Part shown: positions 1 to 8,332 of the stretch, piece by piece
Numbering within the stretch: the stretch's first letter is position 1
Layout of the letters: each line of letters opens with the position of its first letter
Assembly: GCF_007830455.1 (NCBI RefSeq)
Contig: NZ_VLLB01000012.1
Location: 108,212-172,211, forward strand
Origin: Pseudoduganella lurida
Lineage (GTDB): Bacteria; Pseudomonadota; Gammaproteobacteria; Burkholderiales; Burkholderiaceae_D
Direction of reading: 5' to 3'
Length of the DNA: 64,000 nt
Notes under the pieces: generated by a model
Database searches by the model: none
Seen by the model: only the letters and a program-made list of their open reading frames with translations
What the model was told of the DNA's origin: nothing
Program-made: the position numbers and the translations under genes

Positions 1-693
1 GCCCAGCGCGTCCAGCGCCGGCAGCAGGTAGCCGTAGTTGATCTCGCCCGTGCCCGGCTCGCCGCGGCCCGGGTTGTCCGCCAGCTGGATGTGCCGGATG
101 CGCGGCAGGTGCGCCTTGATGGTGGCGGCCAGCTCGCCTTCCATGCGCTGCATGTGATAGATGTCGTACTGCAGGAACAGGTTGTCCGACTCCGTTTCGC
201 CGATGAGGTCCAGCGCCTGCCGCGTGCCGTGCAGGAAGAAGCCGGGAATGTCGAAGGTGTTGATCGGCTCGATCAGCAGCGCGATGCCTTCGTCCTTCAG
301 CCGCCGCGCGGCCAGGCGCAGGTTCGCCACCAGGGTGGCATGCGCCGCTTCCCGTTCCACGCCGGGGGGCACGATGCCGGCCAGGCAGTTCAGCTGCTTC
401 ACGCCCAGCGCCCCCGCATACGCGATGGCAACGGCCAGCCCTTCCTCGAATTCGCCGCGCCGCTCCGGATGGCAGGCGATGCCGCGGTCGCCACCGGCCC
501 AGTCCCCGGCCGGCAGGTTGTGCAGCACCAGTTCCAGCCGGTGCGCGTCGAGCTGCGCGGCCAGCGCCTGGGCCGGGTATGCGTACGGGAACAGGAACTC
601 GACGCCCTGGAAGCCGGCCCGCGCGGCCAGCGCGAAGCGGTCGAGGAAGTCGGCTTCGTTGAACAGCATCGTCAGGTTGGCGGCCAGTTTCAT
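1..693 (-). CDS. hyi: Hydroxypyruvate isomerase, 3' end cut by the window edge
   Basis: Hydroxypyruvate isomerase interconverts hydroxypyruvate and tartronate semialdehyde, the product of glyoxylate carboligase just upstream. The translation starts MKLAANLTMLFNEADFLDRF and contains the segments HNLPAGDW, IEPINTFDIPGF, QYDIYHMQRMEGEL and NPGRGEPGTGEINY, which I recognise from the Hyi family of TIM-barrel sugar isomerases. 231 codons are present, out of about 260 usual for the family, so only the C-terminus is missing. A tandem ATG ATG lies at 696/693; I chose 693 because the AAGGAGG ribosome site then has a more normal spacing. The gcl stop codon is part of that ribosome site, so the two genes are almost certainly co-transcribed and translationally coupled. 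Family call sure; the missing end cannot be judged. Confidence 0.93.
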   Translation of the reverse strand, partial: MKLAANLTMLFNEADFLDRFALAARAGFQGVEFLFPYAYPAQALAAQLDAHRLELVLHNLPAGDWAGGDRGIACHPERRGEFEEGLAVAIAYAGALGVKQLNCLAGIVPPGVEREAAHATLVANLRLAARRLKDEGIALLIEPINTFDIPGFFLHGTRQALDLIGETESDNLFLQYDIYHMQRMEGELAATIKAHLPRIRHIQLADNPGRGEPGTGEINYGYLLPALDALG

Positions 694-702
694 CATCCCT
701 CC

Positions 703-2445
703 TTACTGCACGGTGAGTACATCGTTGAATTCGTTCAGCGCATCGATCTCGGTGCCCATCGCGATGTTCGTCACCCGTTCCAGGATGATCTCGACCACCA
801 CCGGCACGCCGTACTGGCGCATCAGCTCGCGGGCCTGCTCGAATGCCGGCACGATCCCATCCGGCCGGAACACGCGGATGGCCTTGCAGCCCAGGCCTTC
901 CACCACGGCCACGTGGTCGACGCCATACCCTTCCAGCTCGGGCGCGTTGACGTTCTCGAACGAGAGCTGCACGCAGTAGTCCATCTCGAAGCCCCGCTGG
1001 GCCTGGCGGATCAGGCCGAGATAGGCGTTATTCACGAGTACGTGGATGTACGGCAGTTTGAACTGCGCGGCGACGGCAAGTTCCTCGATCAGGAACTGGA
1101 AATCGTAGTCGCCCGAGATGGCCACGATGTCGGCCTCCGGATCGGCCACCCGCACGCCCAGCGCGGCGGGAATCGTCCAGCCCAGCGGCCCCGCCTGGCC
1201 GCAGTTGATCCAGTGGCGCGGATGGTGCACGTGCAGGAACTGCGCGGCGGCGATCTGCGACAGGCCGATGCTGGCGACATAGCGCACGTCCCGCCCGAAG
1301 TAGCGGTTCATCTCGTGGTACACGCGCAGCGGATGCACGGGCACGCTGTCGTAATCGCTCCGGCGCAGCAGCGTGCGCTTGCGTTCCTGGCAGTCGTGCA
1401 GCCAGTCCGAACGGTCGGCCAGCCTGCCGGCCTCGCGCCATTCCTTCGCCACTTCCACCAGCAGGGACAGGGCCGCCTTCGCATCGGAGACGATGCCCAG
1501 GTCCGGCCCGAACACGCGGCCGATCTGCGTGGGCTCGATATCGATGTGGACGAACTTGCGGTCCTTCGTGAACACGTCCACGCCACCGGTGTGCCGATTG
1601 GCCCACCGGTTGCCGATGCCCAGCACGAAGTCCGAGGCCAGCAGCGTGGCATTGCCGTAGCGGTGGCTGGTCTGCAGGCCGGCCATGCCGGCCATCTGCG
1701 GATGATCGTCGGGGATGCTGCCCCAGCCCATCAAGGTGGGAATGACGGGCACGCCGGTGATCTCCGCGAACTCGACCAGCAGTGCGGACGCGTCGGCATT
1801 GATGATGCCGCCGCCGGCCGTGATCAGGGGCCGGCGCGCCTCGTTCAGCAGCATCAAGGCCTTCTCGATCTGTGCACGCGTCGCGACCGGCTTGAATGCG
1901 GCCAGCGGGGCATACGTGTCGATGTCGAATTCGATCTGCGCCTGCTGCACGTCCACCGGCAGGTCGATCAGCACGGGGCCGGGGCGGCTGGAGCGCATCA
2001 GGTGGAAGGCCTGCTGGAACACCTGCGGCACGAGCGCCGGCTCGCGCACGGTGACGGCCCACTTGGTGACGGGCCTGGCGATCGACTCGATGTCGACGGC
2101 CTGGAAGTCTTCCTTGTACAGCCTGGCGCGCGGTGCCTGGCCCGTGATGCACAGGATCGGAATCGAGTCGGCAGATGCGGCGTACAGGCCCGTGATCATG
2201 TCCGTGCCGGCCGGGCCCGAGGTGCCGATGCACACGCCGATATTGCCCGCTGCGGCGCGCGTAAAACCCTCCGCCATGTGCGAGGCGCCTTCCACGTGGC
2301 GCGCGAGGATGTGGCGGATGCTGTCGCGCTTGCGCAACGCGGCGTAGAACGGGTTGATCGCCGCGCCCGGCACGCCGAAGGCCACGTGCACGCCCTCCTT
2401 TTCCAGCACCAGCACCCCTGCTTCCGCTGCGGTCATCCTGGCCAT
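703..2445 (-). CDS. gcl: Glyoxylate carboligase (tartronate-semialdehyde synthase)
   Basis: TPP-dependent enzyme joining two glyoxylates into tartronate semialdehyde with loss of CO2; cytoplasmic. The 580-residue protein has the three-domain layout of the acetohydroxyacid-synthase superfamily and runs nearly in step with E. coli Gcl: FGVPGAAINPFY near 24-35, ARHVEGASHMAEG near 48-60, GTSGPAGTDM, NCGQAGPLGWTIPAALG and the TPP/Mg site GDYDFQF near 440. In RHVEGASH a valine replaces the usual catalytic glutamate; this Val51 is the hallmark of Gcl and separates it from oxalyl-CoA decarboxylase. ATG ATG occurs at 2448/2445; the second start has better spacing from GGAGG and puts the valine at 51. 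It forms an operon with hyi and is divergent from a LysR gene that probably controls it. Confidence 0.96.
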   Translation of the reverse strand: MARMTAAEAGVLVLEKEGVHVAFGVPGAAINPFYAALRKRDSIRHILARHVEGASHMAEGFTRAAAGNIGVCIGTSGPAGTDMITGLYAASADSIPILCITGQAPRARLYKEDFQAVDIESIARPVTKWAVTVREPALVPQVFQQAFHLMRSSRPGPVLIDLPVDVQQAQIEFDIDTYAPLAAFKPVATRAQIEKALMLLNEARRPLITAGGGIINADASALLVEFAEITGVPVIPTLMGWGSIPDDHPQMAGMAGLQTSHRYGNATLLASDFVLGIGNRWANRHTGGVDVFTKDRKFVHIDIEPTQIGRVFGPDLGIVSDAKAALSLLVEVAKEWREAGRLADRSDWLHDCQERKRTLLRRSDYDSVPVHPLRVYHEMNRYFGRDVRYVASIGLSQIAAAQFLHVHHPRHWINCGQAGPLGWTIPAALGVRVADPEADIVAISGDYDFQFLIEELAVAAQFKLPYIHVLVNNAYLGLIRQAQRGFEMDYCVQLSFENVNAPELEGYGVDHVAVVEGLGCKAIRVFRPDGIVPAFEQARELMRQYGVPVVVEIILERVTNIAMGTEIDALNEFNDVLTVQ

Positions 2446-2486
2446 CATGCCTCCGCTGTCGTGTGATTGCGATGAGCCATGCTAGA

Positions 2487-2498
2487 GCGTTCGAACGC
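2487..2498. promoter_or_regulatory. Perfect 12-bp palindrome in the gcl / lysR intergenic region
   Basis: GCGTTCGAACGC is a perfect 12-bp palindrome 40 bp upstream of gcl, inside the 110-bp divergent promoter region. It could be a regulator site or part of the gcl promoter; the sequence alone does not say which protein binds. Confidence 0.35.
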
Positions 2499-2531
2499 GC
2501 CTGATAAGCCCACAAAAAATCGGGTGATCCG

Positions 2532-2544
2532 ATACCTGCGGTAT
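2532..2544. promoter_or_regulatory. Candidate LysR operator between gcl and lysR
   Basis: ATACC-TGC-GGTAT is an interrupted 5-3-5 palindrome 15 bp before the LysR start. LysR regulators commonly bind T...A dyads close to their own promoter and activate the divergent gene. Position and symmetry fit autoregulation of the lysR gene and control of gcl-hyi; this is inference. Confidence 0.45.
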
Positions 2545-2558
2545 GGAATACTGAAAGC

Positions 2559-3470
2559 ATGGACAAGATCAAGGAGATGACCGCGTTCGTGGAAGCCGTC
2601 GACCAGGGCAGCCTGGCGCGCGCGGCGCTCGCGCAGGGCGTGACGCCCGTGATGCTGGGCCGCCGCATCGATGCGCTGGAGCGGCGCCTCGGCGTGAAGC
2701 TGCTGCACCGCACGACCCGCCACCTGACGCTGACCGAATCCGGCACGCAGTTCCTCGAGCACTGCCGCAAGCTGCTCTCCGACCTGGAGCTGGCCGAGAC
2801 CATCGTCTCCGAAGGCCGCGACGAAGCCAACGGCCACCTGATCGTCTCCGCGCCCGCCGCCTTCGGGAGGCTGCACGTGGCGCCCCATGCCCCGGCCTTC
2901 CTGGCCGCGCATCCGAAGGTGCGGCTGTCGTTCAACCTGACGGACCAGGTGGTGGACCTGGTGCGCGAGGGCTACGAGCTGGGCATCCGCATCGGCGGCA
3001 TGCTCGATCCCAGTTTTGTCGCCGTGCGGCTGGCCACGAATCGCCGCGTGGTGTGCGGCACGCCGTCGTATTTCGCGCGCTGCGGCATCCCGCGCACGCT
3101 GGACGACCTGGCGCACCACAACTGCCTGGCCTTCAACCTGCAGGGCGGCCAGCAGCGCGGCTGGTATTTCCAGAAGGACGGCAAGCCCGTCACCATCAAG
3201 GTCAATGGCAATGTCGACTGCAACGACGGCGAGCTGCTGCACCGCTGGGCCAGCGAGGGACTGGGCCTGGCGTGGCGGTCGACGTGGGAGATCCAGGCGC
3301 AGCTGGCCGCAGGCGAGCTGGTGACGGTGCTGGACGAATACGCGCTGCCGGATTACGACATCAAGGCCGTCTACATGCAGCAGCGGCATCTGCCGGCACG
3401 GGTGCGGGCGTTCATCGAGACGTTGAAGGCGGTGTACGCGCAGGCGGGTTATTGGACCGCCGCTCGGTGA
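2559..3470 (+). CDS. LysR-family transcriptional regulator divergent from gcl
   Basis: A 303-residue LysR-type regulator with a winged helix-turn-helix at about residues 1-60 (MDKIKEMTAFVEAVDQGSL, then RRIDALERRLGVKLLHRTTR) and a periplasmic-binding-like effector domain from about 90 to the end. The wording of the HTH and the FNLTDQVVDLVREGYELGIRIG stretch resemble the large CrgA/AaeR-like branch, for which the ligand cannot be read from sequence. It is divergent from gcl-hyi with 110 bp between the starts, the usual arrangement for a LysR protein and its target, so glyoxylate or a related acid is the likely inducer (inference). It is convergent with frc, with a nested inverted repeat filling the gap. 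Confidence 0.9.
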   Translation: MDKIKEMTAFVEAVDQGSLARAALAQGVTPVMLGRRIDALERRLGVKLLHRTTRHLTLTESGTQFLEHCRKLLSDLELAETIVSEGRDEANGHLIVSAPAAFGRLHVAPHAPAFLAAHPKVRLSFNLTDQVVDLVREGYELGIRIGGMLDPSFVAVRLATNRRVVCGTPSYFARCGIPRTLDDLAHHNCLAFNLQGGQQRGWYFQKDGKPVTIKVNGNVDCNDGELLHRWASEGLGLAWRSTWEIQAQLAAGELVTVLDEYALPDYDIKAVYMQQRHLPARVRAFIETLKAVYAQAGYWTAAR

Positions 3471-3474
3471 TGCG

Positions 3475-3649
3475 CCGGGGTCTGGCACCGCTGGCCACGC
3501 ACGCTCGATCAACGCGTTGGCACTTGCTGCGGTGCCTGACCCCAGCAGTTTGCATGCGTTCCGGCGGCGCCTGCGAAAGGCTGGGGTCAGGCACCGCAGC
3601 ATGCGCTGTGAATGCTTCTGCTGCCTTCACTGGCGGTGCCAGACCCCGG
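3475..3649. repeat. Nested inverted repeat (17-bp outer arms, 22-bp inner arms)
   Basis: Outer perfect arms are 3475-3491 and 3633-3649 (core GGGGTCTGGCACC and its complement). Inner perfect arms are 3525-3546 and 3580-3601 (core GGTGCCTGACCCC and its complement) around a 33-base loop. The element fills the gap between the convergent lysR and frc genes. It has no T-run, so it is not a classical terminator, although it may stop both transcripts. Related cores recur at several other intergenic sites in this window. Confidence 0.8.
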
Positions 3650-3694
3650 TTCGCGCAGGCCGTCGACCGCGGCAGCTGAAAACCTGGTTCACAC

Positions 3695-4942
3695 CTAGAT
3701 CACCCGCTCTTCCCTTAACGCGGCAATCCGCTCGGCACTGTACCCCAGCCCCGCCAGCACCTCCTCCGTGTGCTCGCCCAGCAGCGGCGAGCGCGTGACC
3801 TCGGTCGGGCTGTCCGACAGCTTGATGGGGTTGCCCACGGTCAGATACGGCCCCCGTTCCGGATGATCCACCTCGACCACCGTGCCGCTCGCGCGCAGCG
3901 ACGGCTCGTTGGCGATTTCCTTCATCGACAGGATCGGGCCGCAGGGAATGTCGTACTGGTTCAGCACATCCATCGCTTCGTACTTCGTCTGCGTTGTCGT
4001 CCACTCCTCGACGGCGGCGAAGATTTCCATCAGGTGCGGCAGCCGCGCACGGGGCGTGGCGAAATCGGGATGCGTGATCCAGTGCGTCCTGCCGATGACC
4101 TTGCAGATGGCCGGCCACACGGCCGCCTGGGCGATGAAGTAGATGTAGGCGTTCGGGTCCTTCTCCCAGCCCCTGCATTTGAGGATCCAGCCGGGCTGAC
4201 CGCCCCCGGAAGCATTGCCGGCGCGCGGCACGGACTCGCCGAACGTGCCGCCCGCGTACTGGGGATATTCCTCCATCACGCCGGTGCGTTCCAGCCGCTG
4301 CTGGTCGCGCAGCTTTACCCGGCACAGGTTCAGCACCGCATCCTGCATGGCCGTCAGCACGCGCTGGCCGCGGCCGGTGGTGTTGCGCTGGTAGAGGGCG
4401 GTGACGATGCCCAGCGCCAGGTGCAGGCCGCTGCCGCTGTCGCCGATCTGCGCCCCCGTCACCACGGGCGGGCCATCATCGAAGCCGGTGGTACCCGCCG
4501 CACCGCCGGTGCACTGGGCCACGTTCTCGTAGACCTTGCAGTGTTCATACGGGCCCGGTCCGAAACCCTTCACGGAAGCGACGATCATGCGCGGGTTCAG
4601 CTGCTGGATGCGCTCCCACGTGAAGCCCATGCGGTCCAGCGCGCCGGGCGCGAAGTTCTCGACCAGCACATCGCACTCGCGGATCAGGTCTTCCAGCACG
4701 CCCTTGCCGGCGGGCCGTTTCGCATCGAGCGTGATCGAGCGTTTGTTATGGTTCAGCATCGTGAAGTACAGGCTGTCGACGCCGGGGATATCGCGCAGCT
4801 GGGCGCGCGTGGCATCGCCCTCGCCGGCCCGCTCCACCTTGATCACGTCCGCCCCGAACCAGGCCAGCAGCTGCGTGCAGGTGGGCCCCGACTGGACGTG
4901 GGTGAAGTCGAGAATGCGAACGCCTTCGAGTGCCTTGCTCAT
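3695..4942 (-). CDS. frc: Formyl-CoA:oxalate CoA-transferase (class III)
   Basis: Moves CoA from formyl-CoA to oxalate, giving oxalyl-CoA and formate; cytoplasmic, first step of oxalate breakdown. The 415-residue length and blocks such as LDFTHVQSGP near 11, QLLAWFGADVIKVERAGEGD, YFTMLNHNKRSI, MQDAVLNLCRVKLRDQQRL, the glycine-rich GNASGGGQPGWILKC loop and DPNAYIYF follow E. coli Frc (YfdW) almost throughout. The catalytic aspartate sits in GAQIGDSGSG (Asp168, equivalent to Asp169). The start has a clear AGGAGA site. Unlike known oxalate operons no oxc lies beside it. Nearby gcl (glyoxylate) and fds (formate) fit an oxalate/C1-C2 role. It is probably its own transcript, since the upstream gene has a 114-bp gap and a regulatory role. 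Confidence 0.93.
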   Translation of the reverse strand: MSKALEGVRILDFTHVQSGPTCTQLLAWFGADVIKVERAGEGDATRAQLRDIPGVDSLYFTMLNHNKRSITLDAKRPAGKGVLEDLIRECDVLVENFAPGALDRMGFTWERIQQLNPRMIVASVKGFGPGPYEHCKVYENVAQCTGGAAGTTGFDDGPPVVTGAQIGDSGSGLHLALGIVTALYQRNTTGRGQRVLTAMQDAVLNLCRVKLRDQQRLERTGVMEEYPQYAGGTFGESVPRAGNASGGGQPGWILKCRGWEKDPNAYIYFIAQAAVWPAICKVIGRTHWITHPDFATPRARLPHLMEIFAAVEEWTTTQTKYEAMDVLNQYDIPCGPILSMKEIANEPSLRASGTVVEVDHPERGPYLTVGNPIKLSDSPTEVTRSPLLGEHTEEVLAGLGYSAERIAALREERVI

Positions 4943-5056
4943 GCCGGTCTCCTGTCGTCTGCTGCGATGGATTTTTTTCGTTATTCTGCCATTCCATCTT
5001 AGCGAAGTGGCCGGCTTTTGCCGCTTGACCGCGGTTAAGAATACAGAAAGCCGCCG

Positions 5057-6127
5057 TCAGAACAGCGTGTCCAGGACGGCCAGCGTGCCGGCCTGTGCGC
5101 CGTCGTAGCCGGGCAGGCCGTCGAGCACCTGGCGGAAGGCGGTGCTGGCCATCGCCGTGCGGGCGGCCTGCAGCAGTGGCGTGTCCAGGGCGTTCCGGTC
5201 GCAGGCCAGGAAGTAGCGTTCGCGGCAGACGGGAAGGAAATCGAGGTCGAAGCGCCGCGCCGCCGTCTCCACGCCGAAGCTCAGGTCCGCCATGCCGCTC
5301 GCCACGTAGGCGGCCACCGCGGCATGCGTGAACTCGGCGCTGTCGAAGCCGGCGATGCGGGCGGTGTCGATGGCGCGGTCCGCCAGCAGCAGCTCCAGCA
5401 GCAGGCGCGTGCCGGAGCCGTGCTGGCGGTTCACGAAGCGTAGGTCCGGGCGCAGCAGGTCGTCCAGCCCCGTCACGCCCTTCGGATTGCCCTTGGCGAT
5501 GAACAGCCCCTGCTGGCGGAAGGCCAGGTGCAGGAAGGCATGCCGCTGGTTATCCAGCCAGGGCCGGTGCTGGGCTGCCGCGGCGCCTTCGAAGGCACCG
5601 ACCGGCAAATGAAAACCGGCCAGGTCGCATTCGCCGCGCGCCAGGGCGGCCACCGCTTCCGTGCTGCTGCGGTACTTGATGTCCACCGTCGCACCGCCTT
5701 CGCGCAGCTGCGTGACGAGGGCGGCCACGGCGAACCCGTGCGAGGCCGTCAGCCGCAGCACCTGCGCGTCGCCCGCCAGCACGCGCGCCAGTTCCTGCTG
5801 CAGTTCGGAGGCCAGGCTGTCCAGCAGCGGCGTCAGGCGCGCGCTGATGCGGCGGTCCGCCCAGATCAGTTTTTCGGCCAGCGGCGACAGCGCCGTGCCT
5901 TGGCCGCGCACCTTGTGCACCAGCGCCGCGCCGAACTGCTCGCTGAACTGCTGCAGCAACCCCCAGGCGTGGCGGTACGACATGCCGTAGGCCGCGGCGG
6001 CCTTGCTGATGCTGCCCGTCTCGCTCACGGCGGTGAGCAGCGCCAGCAGCGCGGGCAGCGCCGTCGGGTTGCCGCGGGCGTCGCGCAGGATCCAGTCGGG
6101 GCGGATTTCAACCTTCAGCATATGCAA
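5057..6127 (-). CDS. ModE-like HTH / periplasmic-binding-domain regulator, probable regulator of the fds operon
   Basis: 356 residues in two parts. Residues about 20-85 form a ModE/LysR-type winged helix (LLTAVSETGSISKAAAAYGMSYRHAWGLLQQF, then QGTALSPLAEKLI). Residues about 125-340 form a periplasmic-binding-protein-like domain with DLAGFHLPVG, KGVTGLDDLLRPDLRFVNRQHGSGTR and ADLSFGVETAAR, as in the molybdate/tungstate-binding COG1910 family. Such hybrids are one-component regulators that sense an oxyanion or small ligand in the cytoplasm. It is divergent from fdsGBAD with 118 bp between starts, so control of formate dehydrogenase in response to molybdate or formate is the natural guess. The ligand is not proven. 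The protein may begin at either ATG of the MHM start. Confidence 0.85.
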   Translation of the reverse strand: MHMLKVEIRPDWILRDARGNPTALPALLALLTAVSETGSISKAAAAYGMSYRHAWGLLQQFSEQFGAALVHKVRGQGTALSPLAEKLIWADRRISARLTPLLDSLASELQQELARVLAGDAQVLRLTASHGFAVAALVTQLREGGATVDIKYRSSTEAVAALARGECDLAGFHLPVGAFEGAAAAQHRPWLDNQRHAFLHLAFRQQGLFIAKGNPKGVTGLDDLLRPDLRFVNRQHGSGTRLLLELLLADRAIDTARIAGFDSAEFTHAAVAAYVASGMADLSFGVETAARRFDLDFLPVCRERYFLACDRNALDTPLLQAARTAMASTAFRQVLDGLPGYDGAQAGTLAVLDTLF

Positions 6128-6208
6128 ATCATTTCCTATTGATTGCGCTTTTTGCCGGTGCTAGTCTCGTTTATAACACGGTCCCGCATATGCTTTGCCG
6201 AGCATATG
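6117..6208. promoter_or_regulatory. Three AGCATATG sites in the fds promoter region
   Basis: AGCATATGC occurs at 6117-6125 (on the regulator start codon), its inverse GCATATGCT at 6186-6194, and AGCATATG at 6201-6208. The last two form an inverted pair with 8-bp arms around TTGCCG. A TATAAC -10-like hexamer lies at 6172-6177, just before the pair. Binding here could repress the regulator and control fdsG. Inferred from repetition and position only. Confidence 0.5.
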
Positions 6209-6245
6209 GTTCTTCAAAACCGGACCGGTCGACAACGGAGACAGC

Positions 6246-6755
6246 ATGCCCGCACAGCCCGCCGCCGCAGCCACCTCAGCCACCACCGTCAGCGCGATCC
6301 TCGCCGGCATCCTCTCCCGCCATGGCCCGCGCCAGGACGAGCTCCTGCCCGCCCTGCACGCGCTGCAGGATAGTGTCGGCTACATTCCGCCGGACCAGGT
6401 GCCCGCGCTGGCGCAGCACTTCAACCTGTCCCGCGCCGAAGTGCATGGCGTGATCACCTTCTATCACTACTTCCGCAGTGCGCCGCCGGCCCGCTGCGTG
6501 GTGCAGATCTGTCGCGCCGAGGCCTGCCAGAGCATGGGCGGCGACCGCCTGCTGGCCCATGCCGAAAGCGTGCTGGGCTGCAGCCTGCACGGCCACAGCG
6601 CGGACGGTGCCTTTGCGCTGGAACCCGTGTACTGCCTGGGCCTGTGCGCGAGCTCGCCGGCGCTCACGATCAACGAGGCCGTGTTCGCCCGCGTCACACC
6701 GGCCCGCTTCGATGCGCTGATCGCCGATGTCAACCAGCTGCAGGAGGCCGTATGA
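6246..6755 (+). CDS. fdsG: NAD-dependent formate dehydrogenase gamma subunit
   Basis: The 169-residue subunit carries a [2Fe-2S] cluster in a thioredoxin-like fold and belongs to the NuoE family. Cluster ligands are visible as Cys89 and Cys94 (CRAEACQSMGG) and Cys130 and Cys134 (YCLGLCASSPAL). In soluble Fds enzymes it passes electrons between the diaphorase subunit FdsB and the molybdenum subunit FdsA. I chose the ATG at 6246 because ACGGAGACAGC precedes it; an in-frame ATG further upstream at 6195 has no ribosome site and would add residues unlike the family. It is the first gene of the operon, and its TGA overlaps the fdsB ATG. Confidence 0.95.
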   Translation: MPAQPAAAATSATTVSAILAGILSRHGPRQDELLPALHALQDSVGYIPPDQVPALAQHFNLSRAEVHGVITFYHYFRSAPPARCVVQICRAEACQSMGGDRLLAHAESVLGCSLHGHSADGAFALEPVYCLGLCASSPALTINEAVFARVTPARFDALIADVNQLQEAV

Positions 6756-8323
6756 GCATCCGCATTTTCGTCCCCGGCGACTCGTCCGCGCTGGCGGTCG
6801 GTGCCGACGAAGTGGCGGCCGTGATCGCAGCCGAAGCGCAGCAGCGCGGCATCGAGGTCGCGCTCGTTCGCAACGGCACGCGCGGCTTGCTGTGGCTGGA
6901 GCCGCTGGTGGAAGTAGACACGCCGGAAGGCCGCATCGGCTTCGGCCCCGTCGATGCGGGCGACGTGCCGGCGCTGTTCGATGCCGGTTTCCATGCCGGT
7001 GCCGGCACGCATCCGTTGTCGCTGGGCGTGGTCGAACGGATTCCCTACCTGGCGCGGCAGCAGCGCCTCACGTTCGCGCGCATCGGCATCACCGATCCCC
7101 AGTCGCTGGACGACTACCTGGCGCATGGTGGCTACCGCGGCCTGCACAAGTCGCTGGTAATGGCGCCGGCCGAGATCGTGGCAGCCGTGACGGCCTCCGG
7201 ACTGCGCGGCCGCGGCGGCGCCGCCTTCCCCACCGGGATCAAGTGGAACACGGTGCTGAAGGCCCCGGGCGACGAGAAATACATCGTCTGCAATGCCGAC
7301 GAAGGCGACTCCGGCACGTTCGCGGACCGCCTCGTCATGGAGAGCGACCCCTTCGTGCTGATCGAAGGGATGACGATCGCCGGCCTGGCCGTGGGCGCCA
7401 CGCGCGGCTACATCTACGTGCGCAGCGAATACCCGCACGCCATCGCCCGGCTGGAGGCCGCCATCGACACGGCGCGCAACCGCGGCTACCTTGGACAGAA
7501 TCTGCTCAGCACGGGTCGCACCTTCGAGCTGGCCGTGCGCAAGGGCGCCGGCGCCTACATCTGCGGCGAGGAGACGGCGCTGCTGGAAAGCCTGGAAGGC
7601 AAGCGCGGCATCGTGCGCGCCAAGCCGCCCCTGCCCGCGCTGGCCGGCCTGTTCGGCAAACCCACCGTCATCAACAACGTGCTGTCGCTGGCCACCGTCC
7701 CCATCATCCTCGACAAGGGCGCCCAGTATTACCAGGACTACGGCATGGGCCGTTCGCGCGGCACCCTGCCCGTGCAACTGGCCGGGAATATCAAGCACGG
7801 CGGCCTGATCGAGCTGGCGTTCGGCATCACGCTGCGCGAAATCCTGTATGACTTCGGCGGCGGCAGCGCCACGGGCCGGCCCATCAAGGCCGTGCAGGTG
7901 GGCGGGCCGCTCGGTGCCTACCTGCCGGAGTCGCAATGGGACACGCCGCTCGACTACGAAGCGTTCGCGTCGCTGTGGGCCGTGCTGGGTCATGGGGGCA
8001 TCGTGGTGCACGACGACAGCGCGGACATGGCGAAGCTGGCGCGCTACGCAATGGAATTCTGCGCCATCGAGTCGTGCGGCAAGTGCACGCCATGCCGCAT
8101 CGGCTCCACGCGCGGCGTGGAAGTCATCGACAAGATCCGTCAAGGCACGCAACGGGAACAGCAGGTGGTGCTGCTGCGCGACCTGTGCGACACGATGCTG
8201 CACGGCTCCCTGTGCGCGATGGGCGGCATGACGCCGTATCCCGTACTGTCGGCCCTGAACCACTTCCCGCAGGACTTCGGCGAGCCGGCCCTGCCATCCA
8301 TCACCACCCGGCACGCCGCCTAG
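6752..8323 (+). CDS. fdsB: NAD-dependent formate dehydrogenase beta subunit (diaphorase)
   Basis: This NuoF-like subunit binds FMN, NAD and a [4Fe-4S] cluster and reduces NAD with electrons from formate. In 523 residues there is an N-terminal thioredoxin-like region (1-110) followed by the NuoF core: RGRGGAAFPTG near 152-162 (NADH/FMN loop), CNADEGDSGTFADR near 180-193, GAGAYICGEETALLESLEG, and the cluster ligands ESCGKCTPCRIGSTRG near 440-455 with a further Cys near 487. The start overlaps the fdsG stop (ATGA) and has CAGGAGG upstream, so translation is coupled. The N-terminal domain has lost the cysteine ligands a NuoE-type cluster would need. Confidence 0.96.
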   Translation: MSIRIFVPGDSSALAVGADEVAAVIAAEAQQRGIEVALVRNGTRGLLWLEPLVEVDTPEGRIGFGPVDAGDVPALFDAGFHAGAGTHPLSLGVVERIPYLARQQRLTFARIGITDPQSLDDYLAHGGYRGLHKSLVMAPAEIVAAVTASGLRGRGGAAFPTGIKWNTVLKAPGDEKYIVCNADEGDSGTFADRLVMESDPFVLIEGMTIAGLAVGATRGYIYVRSEYPHAIARLEAAIDTARNRGYLGQNLLSTGRTFELAVRKGAGAYICGEETALLESLEGKRGIVRAKPPLPALAGLFGKPTVINNVLSLATVPIILDKGAQYYQDYGMGRSRGTLPVQLAGNIKHGGLIELAFGITLREILYDFGGGSATGRPIKAVQVGGPLGAYLPESQWDTPLDYEAFASLWAVLGHGGIVVHDDSADMAKLARYAMEFCAIESCGKCTPCRIGSTRGVEVIDKIRQGTQREQQVVLLRDLCDTMLHGSLCAMGGMTPYPVLSALNHFPQDFGEPALPSITTRHAA

Positions 8324-8332
8324 GAGACGACC

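Noticed and set aside
703..2445. Gcl as oxalyl-CoA decarboxylase beside frc
   Set aside because: RHVEGASH valine and overall wording match Gcl; Oxc has a glutamate at this position.
91..2466. 791-residue plus-strand open frame over gcl
   Set aside because: Antisense shadow; the minus strand encodes Gcl and the plus frame is rich in Gly/Ala/Arg/His without a fold.
3471..3700. CRISPR array or insertion sequence
   Set aside because: The repeats are inverted, not regularly spaced direct repeats, and there is no transposase gene.
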